A stretch of 64,000 nt of DNA from Thiomicrorhabdus sp041583835 (GTDB lineage: Bacteria; Pseudomonadota; Gammaproteobacteria; Thiomicrospirales; Thiomicrospiraceae), in NCBI RefSeq assembly GCF_041583835.1, contig NZ_JBFHFC010000002.1, positions 175,736 through 239,735 of the forward strand, written 5' to 3'. Below are positions 8,524 through 16,989 of the stretch, piece by piece. Numbering within the stretch: the stretch's first letter is position 1; each line of letters begins with the position of its first letter. The notes below the pieces were generated by a model, which saw only the letters and a list, made by a program, of their open reading frames with translations, did not search any database and was not told where the DNA came from. The position numbers and the translations under genes are program-made.

Positions 8524-8556
8524 TTTGTTAGTTTTTTCGTCAACTTTGTTAATAAA
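8524..8556. promoter_or_regulatory. Candidate activator sites between divergent operons
   Basis: TTTGTTAGTTTT (8524-8535) and TTTGTTAATAAA (8545-8556) start exactly 21 bp apart. The second differs by one base from the palindrome TTTGTTAACAAA found before cynS, where the spacing is also 21 bp. They lie about 140 bp from the minus promoter and 124 bp from the plus promoter, a normal upstream-activator distance. The rest of 8227-8728 holds TTGGTGC repeats (8457, 8478, 8589, 8688), which resemble NtrC half-sites, and no credible gene. Confidence 0.4.
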
Positions 8557-8679
8557 TGTAATCTTTTGTAGCTATTTGTTGTCTTTTGTTGGTGCAGGGA
8601 CGCTGTTTGTTTGTGCTGAAATAGGTATGAATTGTCCGGTTTTTACTTAACCTGTTGAAAACTAAGGTTAAATGTTATG

Positions 8680-8695
8680 TGGCCATTTTGGTGCT
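8680..8695 (+). promoter_or_regulatory. Sigma-54 promoter of the ABC transporter operon
   Basis: TGGCCATTTTGGTGCT has the -24 TGGC and a -12 GC with the required ten bases between GG and GC. Transcription would start near 8706, just before the ribosome site at 8719-8723 and the ATG at 8729. This placement also argues against the upstream in-frame ATG at 8672. Confidence 0.6.
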
Positions 8696-8728
8696 ATGAG
8701 TTTGATGAAGAATATATCAGGAGTGATT

Positions 8729-9514
8729 ATGACCTCGTCAAGCATCTGGATTTCAGATCTAACCCATTATTATAACAAGAAGCAGACTAAGCCGACATTG
8801 GACAATATCAATCTAATGATTCCAAAAGGACAGCTAACTGCTTTGATTGGCCGAAGCGGCTGCGGTAAATCAACATTATTACAAATGATTGCGGGGCTTT
8901 TGATGCCGTCAGAAGGCGCTGTGCGAATTAATGCACAAACCGTAATCAAGCCGAGTGCAAAGTGGAACATGATGTTTCAGAAACCATCCTTGTATCCATG
9001 GATGACGGTACGTGAAAACGCCGCTTTAGGGTTGGTGTTCGCAGGTACTTATAAAGAGAAAGCGGATCGTGTCGAAGATTTGTTGGATATGGTCGGATTG
9101 GCCGAGCATAAAGATAAAAACGTTCAACAATTGTCAGGTGGTCAGCAGCAGAGGGTTGCATTGGCGCGTTCTTTGGCAACGGAGCCGGAAGTATTGCTTT
9201 TGGATGAACCTTTCTCGGCGTTGGATGCATTTACGCGTGTTGCCCTACAGACTGAGGTGGCGCAGATTTGTCACGAACAGAACATTACGATGGTATTGGT
9301 TACTCATGACATTGAGGAATCGATCGCAATGGCTGACAAAGTCGTGATTATGAGTCATAACCCGGGACAGATTGTCGGTTCAATGGATGTGCCTCTTGAT
9401 TATCCGCGTGATCGTAATGCGCCGGAATTTATGGAGCTAAAAGATAAGTTGTTCAATGAGTTTGAACAGATCGATTTAGCCAAGCAGAAAGAATTGGAAT
9501 TGCAAGTTTCTTAG
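8729..9514 (+). CDS. ABC transporter ATPase, NrtD/SsuB/TauB type
   Basis: The 261-residue ATPase energises uptake through the permease at 10799. It has Walker A GRSGCGKSTL, Q-loop MFQKPSLYPW, signature LSGGQQQRVALARSL, Walker B VLLLDEPFSALD and H-loop VTHDIEES, all intact. The sequence is of the nitrate/sulfonate/taurine/cyanate importer class. I chose ATG 8729 because AGGAG lies six bases upstream and the sigma-54 promoter at 8680-8695 leaves no room for the longer 280-residue form. It is the first gene of a three-gene operon with binding protein and permease. Confidence 0.9.
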   Translation: MTSSSIWISDLTHYYNKKQTKPTLDNINLMIPKGQLTALIGRSGCGKSTLLQMIAGLLMPSEGAVRINAQTVIKPSAKWNMMFQKPSLYPWMTVRENAALGLVFAGTYKEKADRVEDLLDMVGLAEHKDKNVQQLSGGQQQRVALARSLATEPEVLLLDEPFSALDAFTRVALQTEVAQICHEQNITMVLVTHDIEESIAMADKVVIMSHNPGQIVGSMDVPLDYPRDRNAPEFMELKDKLFNEFEQIDLAKQKELELQVS

Positions 9515-9551
9515 GATTTATAAATTAACATTCCCGACAAGGAGAGCCACC

Positions 9552-10802
9552 ATGTGTCAATACTGTACTGATGACGAATTATCAAAATTGGACTATAAGT
9601 TTAATCCGCAAAAAGGGCGCCGAGAATTTATTCTTGATAGCCTTGCAACAGCCGGGGGATTGACGGCAGCGATGAGTTTGCCGATGGATGCCTTGGCGAA
9701 TATGGAAATGCCGGACGACGAAGTCGTACGAATCGGTTACCTGCCGATTACGGATGCGAGTGCCTTGTTGGTGGCGCATGCAATGGGCTTCTTTGAAGAC
9801 GAAGGACTAAAGGTTGAAAAGCCGACTTTGATTCGCGGTTGGTCTCCTTTGATCGAAGGGTTTGCCGCTAAGAAGTTTAACTTGGTGCATTTCCTGAAGC
9901 CGATTCCGGTTTGGATGCGATATAACAACAAATTCCCGGTAAAAATTACAGGTTGGGCACATACCAACGGTTCAGGATTGGTTGTCGGTAAACACACCGG
10001 TGTAGAAAAATTCGAAGATCTAGGTGGTAAGCAGATCGCCGTGCCTTACTGGTATTCAATGCATAACATCGTGTTGCAAATGGCGCTTAAGAATGCCGGT
10101 TTAGAACCTGTTATTCAAGACCAGACCGATGAACTTAAACCGAATCAGGTTAACTTGCAGATCATGCCTCCACCGGATATGCCGCCTGCATTGGCAGCGA
10201 AAAAGATTGATGCGTTCATCGTTGCAGAACCGTTTAACGCAGCAGGTGAAGTTTTAGCCGGTGCGAAGATGTTGCGCTTTACCGGTGACGTTTGGAAGAA
10301 CCACCCATGTTGTGTTGTGTGTATGCATGACGAGCACGTAGACAAGAAGAAAGAGTGGTCTCAAAAAGTAATGAATGCGGTTGTTCGCGGTGCTTTGTAT
10401 GCACAAGAGAACAAAGAAGAAGTGGCGAAAATGCTTTCTCGTGAAGGTAAGCGTTACTTACCGATGAAAGCGAAAGTGGTCTTGAAAGCGATGACGGATT
10501 ATGCGCCTTCGCATTATGCGGAACCGGACGCGATCAAGCATGAAGATTGGGGTGTGGGACGAATCGATTTCAACCCTTATCCATATCCTTCAGCCACTAA
10601 GTTCATTATTGACGAACTTAAGAATACGTTGGTTGCGGGTGACAAGACCTTCCTTAACGATTTGGATACGGACTTTGTCGTCAACGACTTGGTGAATTAC
10701 GATTATGTTAAAAACGCGATGGATAAGTTTGGTGTTTGGGATAAAGTTCCCGGCGTAAATCCAGCGAATCCAACGGAGCGTGAAGAGGTGTTTGTATTAT
10801 GA
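9552..10802 (+). CDS. ABC substrate-binding protein, NrtA/CmpA/CynA type, Tat signal
   Basis: A 416-residue periplasmic binding protein of the NMT1/NrtA class (VRIGYLPITDASALLVAHAMGFFEDEGL). The export signal is of the Tat type: RREFI at about 23-27 followed by a hydrophobic run and a cut near LA-NM (about residue 50). It is preceded by an unusual extension with a CxxC (MCQYC). An AAGGAG ribosome site is well placed, and 37 bp separate it from the ATPase. This class binds nitrate, bicarbonate, cyanate, taurine or other small anions. The cyanase gene in the same locus makes cyanate a reasonable guess, but the ligand cannot be decided by eye. Confidence 0.85.
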   Translation: MCQYCTDDELSKLDYKFNPQKGRREFILDSLATAGGLTAAMSLPMDALANMEMPDDEVVRIGYLPITDASALLVAHAMGFFEDEGLKVEKPTLIRGWSPLIEGFAAKKFNLVHFLKPIPVWMRYNNKFPVKITGWAHTNGSGLVVGKHTGVEKFEDLGGKQIAVPYWYSMHNIVLQMALKNAGLEPVIQDQTDELKPNQVNLQIMPPPDMPPALAAKKIDAFIVAEPFNAAGEVLAGAKMLRFTGDVWKNHPCCVVCMHDEHVDKKKEWSQKVMNAVVRGALYAQENKEEVAKMLSREGKRYLPMKAKVVLKAMTDYAPSHYAEPDAIKHEDWGVGRIDFNPYPYPSATKFIIDELKNTLVAGDKTFLNDLDTDFVVNDLVNYDYVKNAMDKFGVWDKVPGVNPANPTEREEVFVL

Positions 10803-11617
10803 GTGTAGTGTCAGACTCGTTGGGCCAACTATCGGTTGGCTTTAAAAAATTACCGCCTTGGTTGCAGGGATTTGTTAATGCAGTAATAGGGATGGGGATT
10901 CTCCTGTTCCTATGGTGGATTGGTGGTGTTTTGATCGAGTCAAACCCCGACACGGAAGCGTTTGCCGCTTTCGCGCCGGCTCCGGCCTTAACAGCCTTAT
11001 GGGAATTAATTGGTTCGAACTATTTGTGGGAGACCATCTATTCCAGTTTGTATCGAATCCTGATCGGACTTTTCTGGGGGATTCTAATCGGTGTACCGGT
11101 GGGTATTCTGGTTGGGTATTTCTTACCGGTTCGTCAGGTTGCCAATATGCCGTTCCAGTTTTTACGAATGATCAGTCCGTTGGCTTGGATGCCGATTGCG
11201 GTACTGGCTTTTGAAACCTGGGATGCTGCGATTATCTTCTTGTTGGTCATGGCGACGGTATGGCCGATTGTTTTCGGTACGGCGCACGGTGTGCAACGTA
11301 TTGACCCTAACTGGTTCCGAGTGGCTCGTAACCTTGGGGCCGACGGTTATCAAATGCTGAGACGCGTGATTATGCCGGCGATTGCTCAGGATGTATTTGC
11401 GGGTATTCGTTTGGCGGTTGGTGTTGCTTGGGTTGTCTTGGTTCCTGCCGAGTACCTTGGGGTAACGTCCGGCTTAGGTTATGCGATCAACGATGCAAGG
11501 GATACGTTGGATTATGATACCTTGGCTGCTATGGTTGTCGTGATCGGGGCGATCGGGTTCTTACTGGATTTCATCGCTGTGAAATTGATCAAACGTTATT
11601 CATGGCATGTTGAATAA
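10799..11617 (+). CDS. ABC transporter permease, NrtB/SsuC type
   Basis: A 272-residue BPD-transport-family permease with about six membrane helices and an EAA-like loop (ARNLGADGYQMLRRVIMPAIAQDVFAGIRLA), the contact for the ATPase. Its ATG overlaps the stop of the binding-protein gene (ATGA), showing translational coupling. It is the last gene of the operon and is followed by a good terminator. It belongs to the nitrate/sulfonate/taurine/cyanate family of importers; the substrate is set by the binding protein. Confidence 0.9.
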   Translation: MSVVSDSLGQLSVGFKKLPPWLQGFVNAVIGMGILLFLWWIGGVLIESNPDTEAFAAFAPAPALTALWELIGSNYLWETIYSSLYRILIGLFWGILIGVPVGILVGYFLPVRQVANMPFQFLRMISPLAWMPIAVLAFETWDAAIIFLLVMATVWPIVFGTAHGVQRIDPNWFRVARNLGADGYQMLRRVIMPAIAQDVFAGIRLAVGVAWVVLVPAEYLGVTSGLGYAINDARDTLDYDTLAAMVVVIGAIGFLLDFIAVKLIKRYSWHVE

Positions 11618-11633
11618 ATGATGTTTTAAGAGA

Positions 11634-11663
11634 CGGTTGCAGGGTTTCCCGCAACCGTTTTTT
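11634..11663 (+). terminator. Intrinsic terminator of the ABC operon
   Basis: CGGTTGC-A-GGG-TTT-CCC-GCAACCG followed by TTTTTT, 16 bp after the permease stop. Confidence 0.9.
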
Positions 11664-11669
11664 CCGTTG

Positions 11670-11888
11670 CTAAGACGTTAAAATTTCTATCGATAGCAAC
11701 CCTTCTAATGGCCAGATCTGGTTATCGGGTGTTTTTAAAAACTCTTCGCCGTTCTGGCAAAATAGATCCGAAATCAAACCTTCATAGATTGAATTGTCTC
11801 CTGCTGAAGGTTTAAAGGTTAAACGAACTTTTTGGCCTCTCATGGCCGCAATTTCAAGTTGATCATAAGATGAGCAAGAGATGGTCAT
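11670..11888 (-). CDS. Rof (Rho-binding antiterminator)-like small protein
   Basis: The 72-residue protein resembles the Rof/YaeO family: ISCSSYDQLEIAAMRGQKVRL near the N-terminus matches the family pattern 'I.C..YD.LEIA.....V.L', followed by short strands and a final LEGLLSIEIL. Rof binds Rho and reduces termination. The match is by eye and the middle (residues 30-50) is divergent. It lies between the transporter operon and the sigma-54 activator, reading in the opposite direction to both. Confidence 0.5.
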   Translation of the reverse strand: MTISCSSYDQLEIAAMRGQKVRLTFKPSAGDNSIYEGLISDLFCQNGEEFLKTPDNQIWPLEGLLSIEILTS

Positions 11889-11967
11889 AAGCCGCTCCTA
11901 GCTTTAGGTTTGATGAACAAAATGGTACTATGGGTTTTAGCTAAAGCCCTAAAAATTAGGTGATTCC

Positions 11968-13692
11968 GTGAAACAAATAGAGCGGCTCGACATTGCCAAT
12001 CATTCCGAATATGTTGTCATAAAAGAGGCAGCTGAGCAAATTGAGAATGCCTACGATCCTCAAAAAGCAATCCATACTATTTTAAGTCTGATTTCCCGTC
12101 AAATGGGTCTGAACCGTGGTCGAGTCCTGTTGCAGGAAAGTGTGACCGGTTTTTTATACACGGCGTACGCCTATGGTTTGACAAAAGACGAGATCGCAAG
12201 GGGTCGTTTTGCGATGCGCGAAGGGATTACCGGTAAGGTAATGCATACGGGAACACCGGTGATCGTGTCGGATATCGATAAGGAAGACGACTACCTCTGT
12301 CGTACGGTTGATCGTTCTACACTGCCTCAGGAAACCGTAGCCTTTATCGCCACTCCGATCGTGCGTAATAGCGTCGTGATCGGCGTGTTGGCCGTAAACA
12401 GGCTGGCGAACCGTAATCGCCCCTTGGATAAGGATTTGGGGATTTTGAAGCTGATCTCGCTTTTCATCAGTGAGATTCTTGCCGTTAATACCATGCTCGA
12501 AAAACAGACGCAGATCTTAAAAGAAGAGAACGAACAATTAAGAGCGATGGCGTTGGGGCAGGGTAGTCAGTACGGTATTATCGGTGAAAGTCCGTCGCTG
12601 ATGTCAGCCTTGAATAAAGTCGGGCGTGCGGCGAACGCCTCGGTAACGGTGTTGCTGAAAGGTGAGTCCGGAACGGGTAAAGAGAAATTCTCGCGTATGC
12701 TGCACTTGTCTTCTCATAGACAGGACGGACCGTTTATCGCCATCAACTGCGCTGCGATTCCGCAAGATTTATTAGAGTCCGAATTGTTCGGGCATGAAAA
12801 AGGCGCCTTTACCGGTGCGACTCAAACCAAGCAGGGTAAGATTGAGTTGGCGAACCACGGAACCTTGTTCCTGGATGAGATCGGAGATCTTGACTTGGGA
12901 CTCCAGGCCAAACTTTTGCGTGTGCTGGAAGAGCGTTCCATTACTCGTGTCGGTGCGACCAAGCCGATTTCGGTCGATGCCCGTATCATCGTGGCGTCCC
13001 ACAAAGATTTACACGAGGCGGTGAATAGCGGTAAGTTCCGTTTAGACCTTTTTTACCGCCTTAACGTTTTCCCGATTGAGTTGCCTCCATTGCGTGAGCG
13101 CGAAGGCGATATCCGCTTGTTGGCAAGACATTTTCTCAATCAGGCAAACCAGGAATATCATGCGAGTGCGATTTTCGATCACGGCGCAATGGAGTTTTTG
13201 GAGTTGTATGATTGGCCGGGAAATATTCGTCAGCTGGAAAACGTGGTGAAAAGAGCCGTGCTTTTGGCGGATGAAAGCCGTTTTATTTCGTCTGCTTTAA
13301 TCGAGCGCATTATTGCCGAAGAGAGTGCGATTATTCATGTCGGGCAAGTCCCAGCGATCGAGCCGGAAGCGCCGAAATTAATCGAAGCGCCGGTCGTATC
13401 TCAGGAATGGCAAAGACCGCAGGCACCACCGCCTATTCATAATAATGGATATGGTGGGGTGGATTTTGCGGCCGTCCAACAGCCGGAAAGAATGGGCTTT
13501 CCTTGGCCGTCTCAGGCAGCTATGGATGAGCAGAGCGAAAAACGGGCATATTGGCGTGTGTCGGAGGATGAGTCAGCGCGTTTGCAACAGGCGTTGGAGA
13601 TGGCGCACGGCAATAAAACTCGAGCGGCCTTGTTGTTGAATATGACGCCTAGACAGTTTAGTTATCGATTGAAGAAGCTCGGACTGGCCTAA
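11968..13692 (+). CDS. NifA-like sigma-54 dependent activator
   Basis: The 574-residue enhancer-binding protein has an N-terminal GAF domain (about 25-175), a sigma-54 AAA+ domain (about 203-440) and a Fis-type helix-turn-helix at the end (NKTRAALLLNMTPRQFSYRLKKLG). Walker A is GESGTGKEKFSR (232-243), the sigma-54-contacting GAFTGA is intact (279-284), and Walker B is TLFLDEIGDL. The start is GTG, preceded by TTAGGTGA. A proline-rich linker (about 460-500) precedes the DNA-binding domain. The GAF domain probably senses a small ligand. Its neighbours carry sigma-54 promoters with shared paired sites, so it is the likely regulator of the transporter, OsmC and cyanase operons. Confidence 0.9.
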   Translation: MKQIERLDIANHSEYVVIKEAAEQIENAYDPQKAIHTILSLISRQMGLNRGRVLLQESVTGFLYTAYAYGLTKDEIARGRFAMREGITGKVMHTGTPVIVSDIDKEDDYLCRTVDRSTLPQETVAFIATPIVRNSVVIGVLAVNRLANRNRPLDKDLGILKLISLFISEILAVNTMLEKQTQILKEENEQLRAMALGQGSQYGIIGESPSLMSALNKVGRAANASVTVLLKGESGTGKEKFSRMLHLSSHRQDGPFIAINCAAIPQDLLESELFGHEKGAFTGATQTKQGKIELANHGTLFLDEIGDLDLGLQAKLLRVLEERSITRVGATKPISVDARIIVASHKDLHEAVNSGKFRLDLFYRLNVFPIELPPLREREGDIRLLARHFLNQANQEYHASAIFDHGAMEFLELYDWPGNIRQLENVVKRAVLLADESRFISSALIERIIAEESAIIHVGQVPAIEPEAPKLIEAPVVSQEWQRPQAPPPIHNNGYGGVDFAAVQQPERMGFPWPSQAAMDEQSEKRAYWRVSEDESARLQQALEMAHGNKTRAALLLNMTPRQFSYRLKKLGLA

Positions 13693-13810
13693 CCTCTTTC
13701 GATTTGAATGAAGAGTAGGGTTCTATTAAGTTTTTGCCGGCTTGCGTCGGCTAGTTTTAAAACTGGTTGAAACCTGTTTTGAAATGAATGGATATTTGAT
13801 AGAGATAAAA

Positions 13811-13844
13811 AAAACCTCGATCTTTTAGGGATCGAGGTTTTTTT
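13811..13844. terminator. Bidirectional terminator
   Basis: AAAACCTCGATC (13811-13822) pairs with GATCGAGGTTTT (13830-13841), with T-runs on both strands. It separates the convergent activator and reductase genes. Confidence 0.9.
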
Positions 13845-13868
13845 ATGGGGGAATGAATAACGGACGAG

Positions 13869-15236
13869 TTAGGCTGAGAAGAGTTGCTGATATAGCTGGT
13901 TGGCCGATGAAGCCAGTTCGCCGCTCAGAGCAAATCCAGAAATCTTGTCGTGATCTTTGAAAAGTATCTTCTGGTCGTTTCCGGCCTGTAGGGTGACTTC
14001 CCATTCGCCTTGTTCCATATTAAGCGGTGGGCTCAACATGATCGACAGGCTTGGCGTCTTGGTTTTGACTAAAGGCGGAAGGATCAGGAATTCCTGAGAC
14101 TGATCGCCGCTCATGTGTGCCGCAATGGTTTTTGCTTGACGTCTAATCGGTTCTAAATACGCCTGAATAACTCCGTTGCTTTCAGAACAATCGCCTAAAG
14201 AGTAAATGTCCGGATCGGATGTCTGGCAATACTGGTTGATGCAAATGCCTTTGTTGGTCTCGAGTTTTGCCTTTTTAGCGATATCGATATTCGGCTGAAG
14301 ACCGATGGCGCTTAGTACCATTTGAGTATCGATATGAGAACCTTCGGCAGTGGTCAATTGGTAACCGTTTTCTGTCGTATCCATCTGTGTAATCTGGGTG
14401 TCGAAGTGCAGCTGAATGTTCTTCTGCTTCATTTTATCTTCAAGCGTATCCGCGATGGACGAAGGTAGAATCTGACGCATCAAATGATTACCGCGTACGA
14501 TCAGGTCGACTTTGATGTCTTGGGTTGCCAAATCTTCGGCCATTTCCGTAGCGATCAAGCCGCCGCCGATGATAGTCACCGAGTTTTTACCTTCCAGTGC
14601 ATTGCGGAATTTACGGTATGCGTTCAAGTCGTTGATTGCCAAGACTTCATGTCCGGCATCGCCTTCGATTTTTGGCAGTACCGCACGTGCACCGGTCGCT
14701 AAAATCAATTTGTCGTAACTGAAGCTGCCGGTGGTCGTCATAACCTTTTTGCGTTTGGTGTTAATCGACATCACTTTGGTGCGGGTTTTTACGCCGATAT
14801 CAAGTTGAGCGGCTTTTTCTTCCGCCGATGCCTCTTTCAGATCTTCTGCAGTACGTCCCTGGCTCAGAGCCATGGAAATTGCAGGTTTCGGGTAGACAGT
14901 ACCGTCGCATGCGGTCAGTAGCGTGATTTCGCTGTCGGGAAGCTGTTCGCGGATCGATTCCGCCGCTTGCCAACCGGCATAGCCCGCACCGATGATCAAT
15001 ACGTCGGCTTGATTGCTGACTTTACGTTTCGGTGCATTTTCGTTGGTGGCTGCTTTCGTTTCATCGATGAGTACAAAGTCACTTTTGCTTACCAAGCACA
15101 GAGGGCAATACCAATCATCCGGAATGTCCTCAAAGCGTGTACCGGGAGCCAATCCTGAATCCGGGTCACCAAGTTCTTCATCGTAGATTAGGCCACAGGT
15201 TTTGCATATGTATTTTTTAAATTCTGCACTCATCAT
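13869..15236 (-). CDS. Rubredoxin-fused FAD-dependent reductase
   Basis: A 455-residue fusion. Residues 8-52 are a rubredoxin with the iron-binding pairs Cys11/Cys14 and Cys44/Cys47. The rest is a pyridine-nucleotide disulfide-type FAD reductase with a first dinucleotide motif (VLIIGAGYAGWQAAESI, near 78), a second (VTIIGGGLIATEMAE, near 215) and the FAD-binding IYSLGDCSE. It should pass electrons from NAD(P)H through FAD to rubredoxin and then to an acceptor. It follows the acyl-CoA-dehydrogenase-like gene by six bases, so that flavoprotein is the likely electron partner. The operon starts at the OsmC gene under a sigma-54 promoter. Confidence 0.88.
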   Translation of the reverse strand: MMSAEFKKYICKTCGLIYDEELGDPDSGLAPGTRFEDIPDDWYCPLCLVSKSDFVLIDETKAATNENAPKRKVSNQADVLIIGAGYAGWQAAESIREQLPDSEITLLTACDGTVYPKPAISMALSQGRTAEDLKEASAEEKAAQLDIGVKTRTKVMSINTKRKKVMTTTGSFSYDKLILATGARAVLPKIEGDAGHEVLAINDLNAYRKFRNALEGKNSVTIIGGGLIATEMAEDLATQDIKVDLIVRGNHLMRQILPSSIADTLEDKMKQKNIQLHFDTQITQMDTTENGYQLTTAEGSHIDTQMVLSAIGLQPNIDIAKKAKLETNKGICINQYCQTSDPDIYSLGDCSESNGVIQAYLEPIRRQAKTIAAHMSGDQSQEFLILPPLVKTKTPSLSIMLSPPLNMEQGEWEVTLQAGNDQKILFKDHDKISGFALSGELASSANQLYQQLFSA

Positions 15237-15242
15237 AATCTC

Positions 15243-16337
15243 CTAAGCCGCTTCTTCTAAGCGTTCTATTTCTTTGCGTAGGTGCTTGATCGATGGGGTG
15301 ACGATGATGACGAAATACGCTTCACGTAGTTTTCGTTGCGCAACCGCATCGGTAATGTAACCTTTCGCTCCGGCGTGTTGCATGACGGAGTCGGCGGCAC
15401 GTTTACAATATTCAGCGCCCAGTAATCGAGCTTCAAGTACCGACTTAATGAATTCTTCACCTGGGGTGAAAGGATCTTCACAAAGTGATTCAATCAGGTC
15501 TAGAGCGTCGTCCAGCTCTTCCTGTAATTCTTCCGGAGAGTCGTCAAGGTAGGCGTTGATGTCGGAAAGCGTCAGGTTTGCCTTGTGCATTTCGTTAATC
15601 GAACCTTGGATGACACCCGCGGCCATACCGGTTTGTAATAAGATGAATCCGGCTTTGATTTTTTGTAAGTAAGGTTTTACCGGATCGGCCAGTAAATATT
15701 TTTTAGGTAAAAATGCATTGTCGAAAATCAACGAGTAGGTTCCCGTTCCTTCCATCCCTGTAAAGCTCACCATTTGCTTCATGGTCAACCCGTTTAGATC
15801 GCATGGAATCAATGCCATTGCATCGCGATAAGCGCTTTTATCATGGTTGTGAACGGTAAAGATCGCGCCGAAGAAGTGCTTGCTTGAGCCGGCGTCCAAG
15901 TTTGAAACCCACGGCAAGGTACCGTTGATGATGTAACCGTCTTCAGTCTCTTCAGCAGTCAATTTTAAATCTTCGATGCCCGCAAAGTATTTCATTGGGT
16001 TCGAAAGGGCGGTAGCGCCGAAAAATTCGCCGTCGACCATTTTTGGAAGAATGTCGGACTTAAGCCAGTCGTTTTTTGAGTTTTCGATATACCAGCAACA
16101 AACGGTGTGTGCCCACATCATGAATCCGGTACTCATACATTCTTCAGAGACGGTCGCCATATCTTTGATGGTGCCGAACAGATCCAGTTCGCCGTTGTTT
16201 TGCGATGGAATATGGTGACGAAACGCTCCAGCCTGCCCCAGTTTCTCAAGTACTTCTGTGGTGTACTTGCCGTGGTCAATGGCGATAGTAAGTGGTTTGA
16301 GTGTTTCATTAACTATTTGACTAATCATGGAGGCCAT
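15243..16337 (-). CDS. Acyl-CoA dehydrogenase-fold flavoprotein
   Basis: A 364-residue member of the acyl-CoA dehydrogenase superfamily with the N-terminal helical domain, the middle beta domain (EFFGATALSNPMKYF, WVSNLDAG) and the C-terminal helical domain (AGAKGYITDAVAQRKLREAYF). Many relatives are flavin monooxygenases (DszC, SfnC type), not dehydrogenases. No gene for acyl-CoA ligation or beta-oxidation is nearby, and its partners are a rubredoxin reductase and an OsmC protein under sigma-54 control near cyanase. An oxygenase acting on a small nitrogen or sulfur compound is therefore plausible. The exact start is uncertain: MISQ three codons in is an alternative. Confidence 0.8.
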   Translation of the reverse strand: MASMISQIVNETLKPLTIAIDHGKYTTEVLEKLGQAGAFRHHIPSQNNGELDLFGTIKDMATVSEECMSTGFMMWAHTVCCWYIENSKNDWLKSDILPKMVDGEFFGATALSNPMKYFAGIEDLKLTAEETEDGYIINGTLPWVSNLDAGSSKHFFGAIFTVHNHDKSAYRDAMALIPCDLNGLTMKQMVSFTGMEGTGTYSLIFDNAFLPKKYLLADPVKPYLQKIKAGFILLQTGMAAGVIQGSINEMHKANLTLSDINAYLDDSPEELQEELDDALDLIESLCEDPFTPGEEFIKSVLEARLLGAEYCKRAADSVMQHAGAKGYITDAVAQRKLREAYFVIIVTPSIKHLRKEIERLEEAA

Positions 16338-16350
16338 CCTTGTTAGTGAT

Positions 16351-16376
16351 GCCGGCCTGGTAGGAACCAGGCCGGC
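16351..16376 (-). promoter_or_regulatory. Strong intercistronic hairpin
   Basis: GCCGGCCTGGT (16351-16361) pairs perfectly over 11 bp with ACCAGGCCGGC (16366-16376) around an AGGA loop, in the 45-bp gap between the OsmC and flavoprotein genes. There is no T-tract, so partial attenuation or protection of the upstream mRNA end is more likely than full termination. OsmC may thus be made in excess of the two redox proteins. Confidence 0.6.
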
Positions 16377-16382
16377 TGGGTT

Positions 16383-16922
16383 TTAATCGACTAATTTACC
16401 GCTAAGATCAACAGCGTTCATATAAGTGTTCGCAACCGGCGACCACTTAATGGCGTGTGCTACCAATCCTTCAAGTTCTTCTTTTGAAGTGCCCGGTGCT
16501 TCGATTGTGAAGAAAGCGCGTACTTCGGTCACACCTAGTTTTTTGTTAGGATCGACGTCACCGGTACCCCAAACAGCCGTGATGTTAATGTCACCTTCTA
16601 GTTCGATTTCAAGTTTGGTTAGGCTGATTCCGCGAGCGGTTGCGTTTGCCTGAACACCAACTGATAAACAAGAACCTAAAGAAAGAAGTGCCATTTCAGA
16701 AGGGTTTGGTGCCGTATCTTCACCTAATAAAACAGGTGGTTCGTCAACAACAACAGGCTCAAGATCACGAACGTAGTTAAGGTTTTTGAACTGGCCTTCT
16801 AGTACGGTTTTTGATTTCAACGTCTTAATTGTGTTCGGGTTTGCTTTACCCGCTTCTGCAAGTTGGTTCAAACCGTCGTTATCGATTGGACGGATACAAG
16901 ATGGGATATAAACTTCAGCCAT
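16383..16922 (-). CDS. OsmC family protein
   Basis: A 179-residue OsmC/Ohr-type protein. The first conserved cysteine is in SLGSCLSVGVQANATARG, at the usual helix start. At the usual second-cysteine position the sequence reads KWSPVANTYMN, with Ser where classic OsmC/Ohr have Cys, so a two-cysteine peroxidase cycle is unlikely in this form. Family members reduce peroxides or handle reactive sulfur species. It is the first gene of the operon with the flavoprotein and reductase and has its own sigma-54 promoter 75 bp upstream, divergent from cyanase. Confidence 0.85.
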   Translation of the reverse strand: MAEVYIPSCIRPIDNDGLNQLAEAGKANPNTIKTLKSKTVLEGQFKNLNYVRDLEPVVVDEPPVLLGEDTAPNPSEMALLSLGSCLSVGVQANATARGISLTKLEIELEGDINITAVWGTGDVDPNKKLGVTEVRAFFTIEAPGTSKEELEGLVAHAIKWSPVANTYMNAVDLSGKLVD

Positions 16923-16989
16923 GGTAATCTCCTGCTGTTTTAAAAATAATTAAAAATCATTTCGTGATACGAAACATGCTTAGGGTATA

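Noticed and set aside
8423..8650. 75-residue hydrophobic open frame before the ABC ATPase
   Set aside because: It starts at TTG without a ribosome site and lies in the low-complexity regulatory gap with TTGGTGC and TTTGTTA repeats.
8672..8728. Longer N-terminus for the ABC ATPase
   Set aside because: The extension overlaps the sigma-54 promoter and lacks a ribosome site; ATG 8729 has AGGAG six bases upstream.
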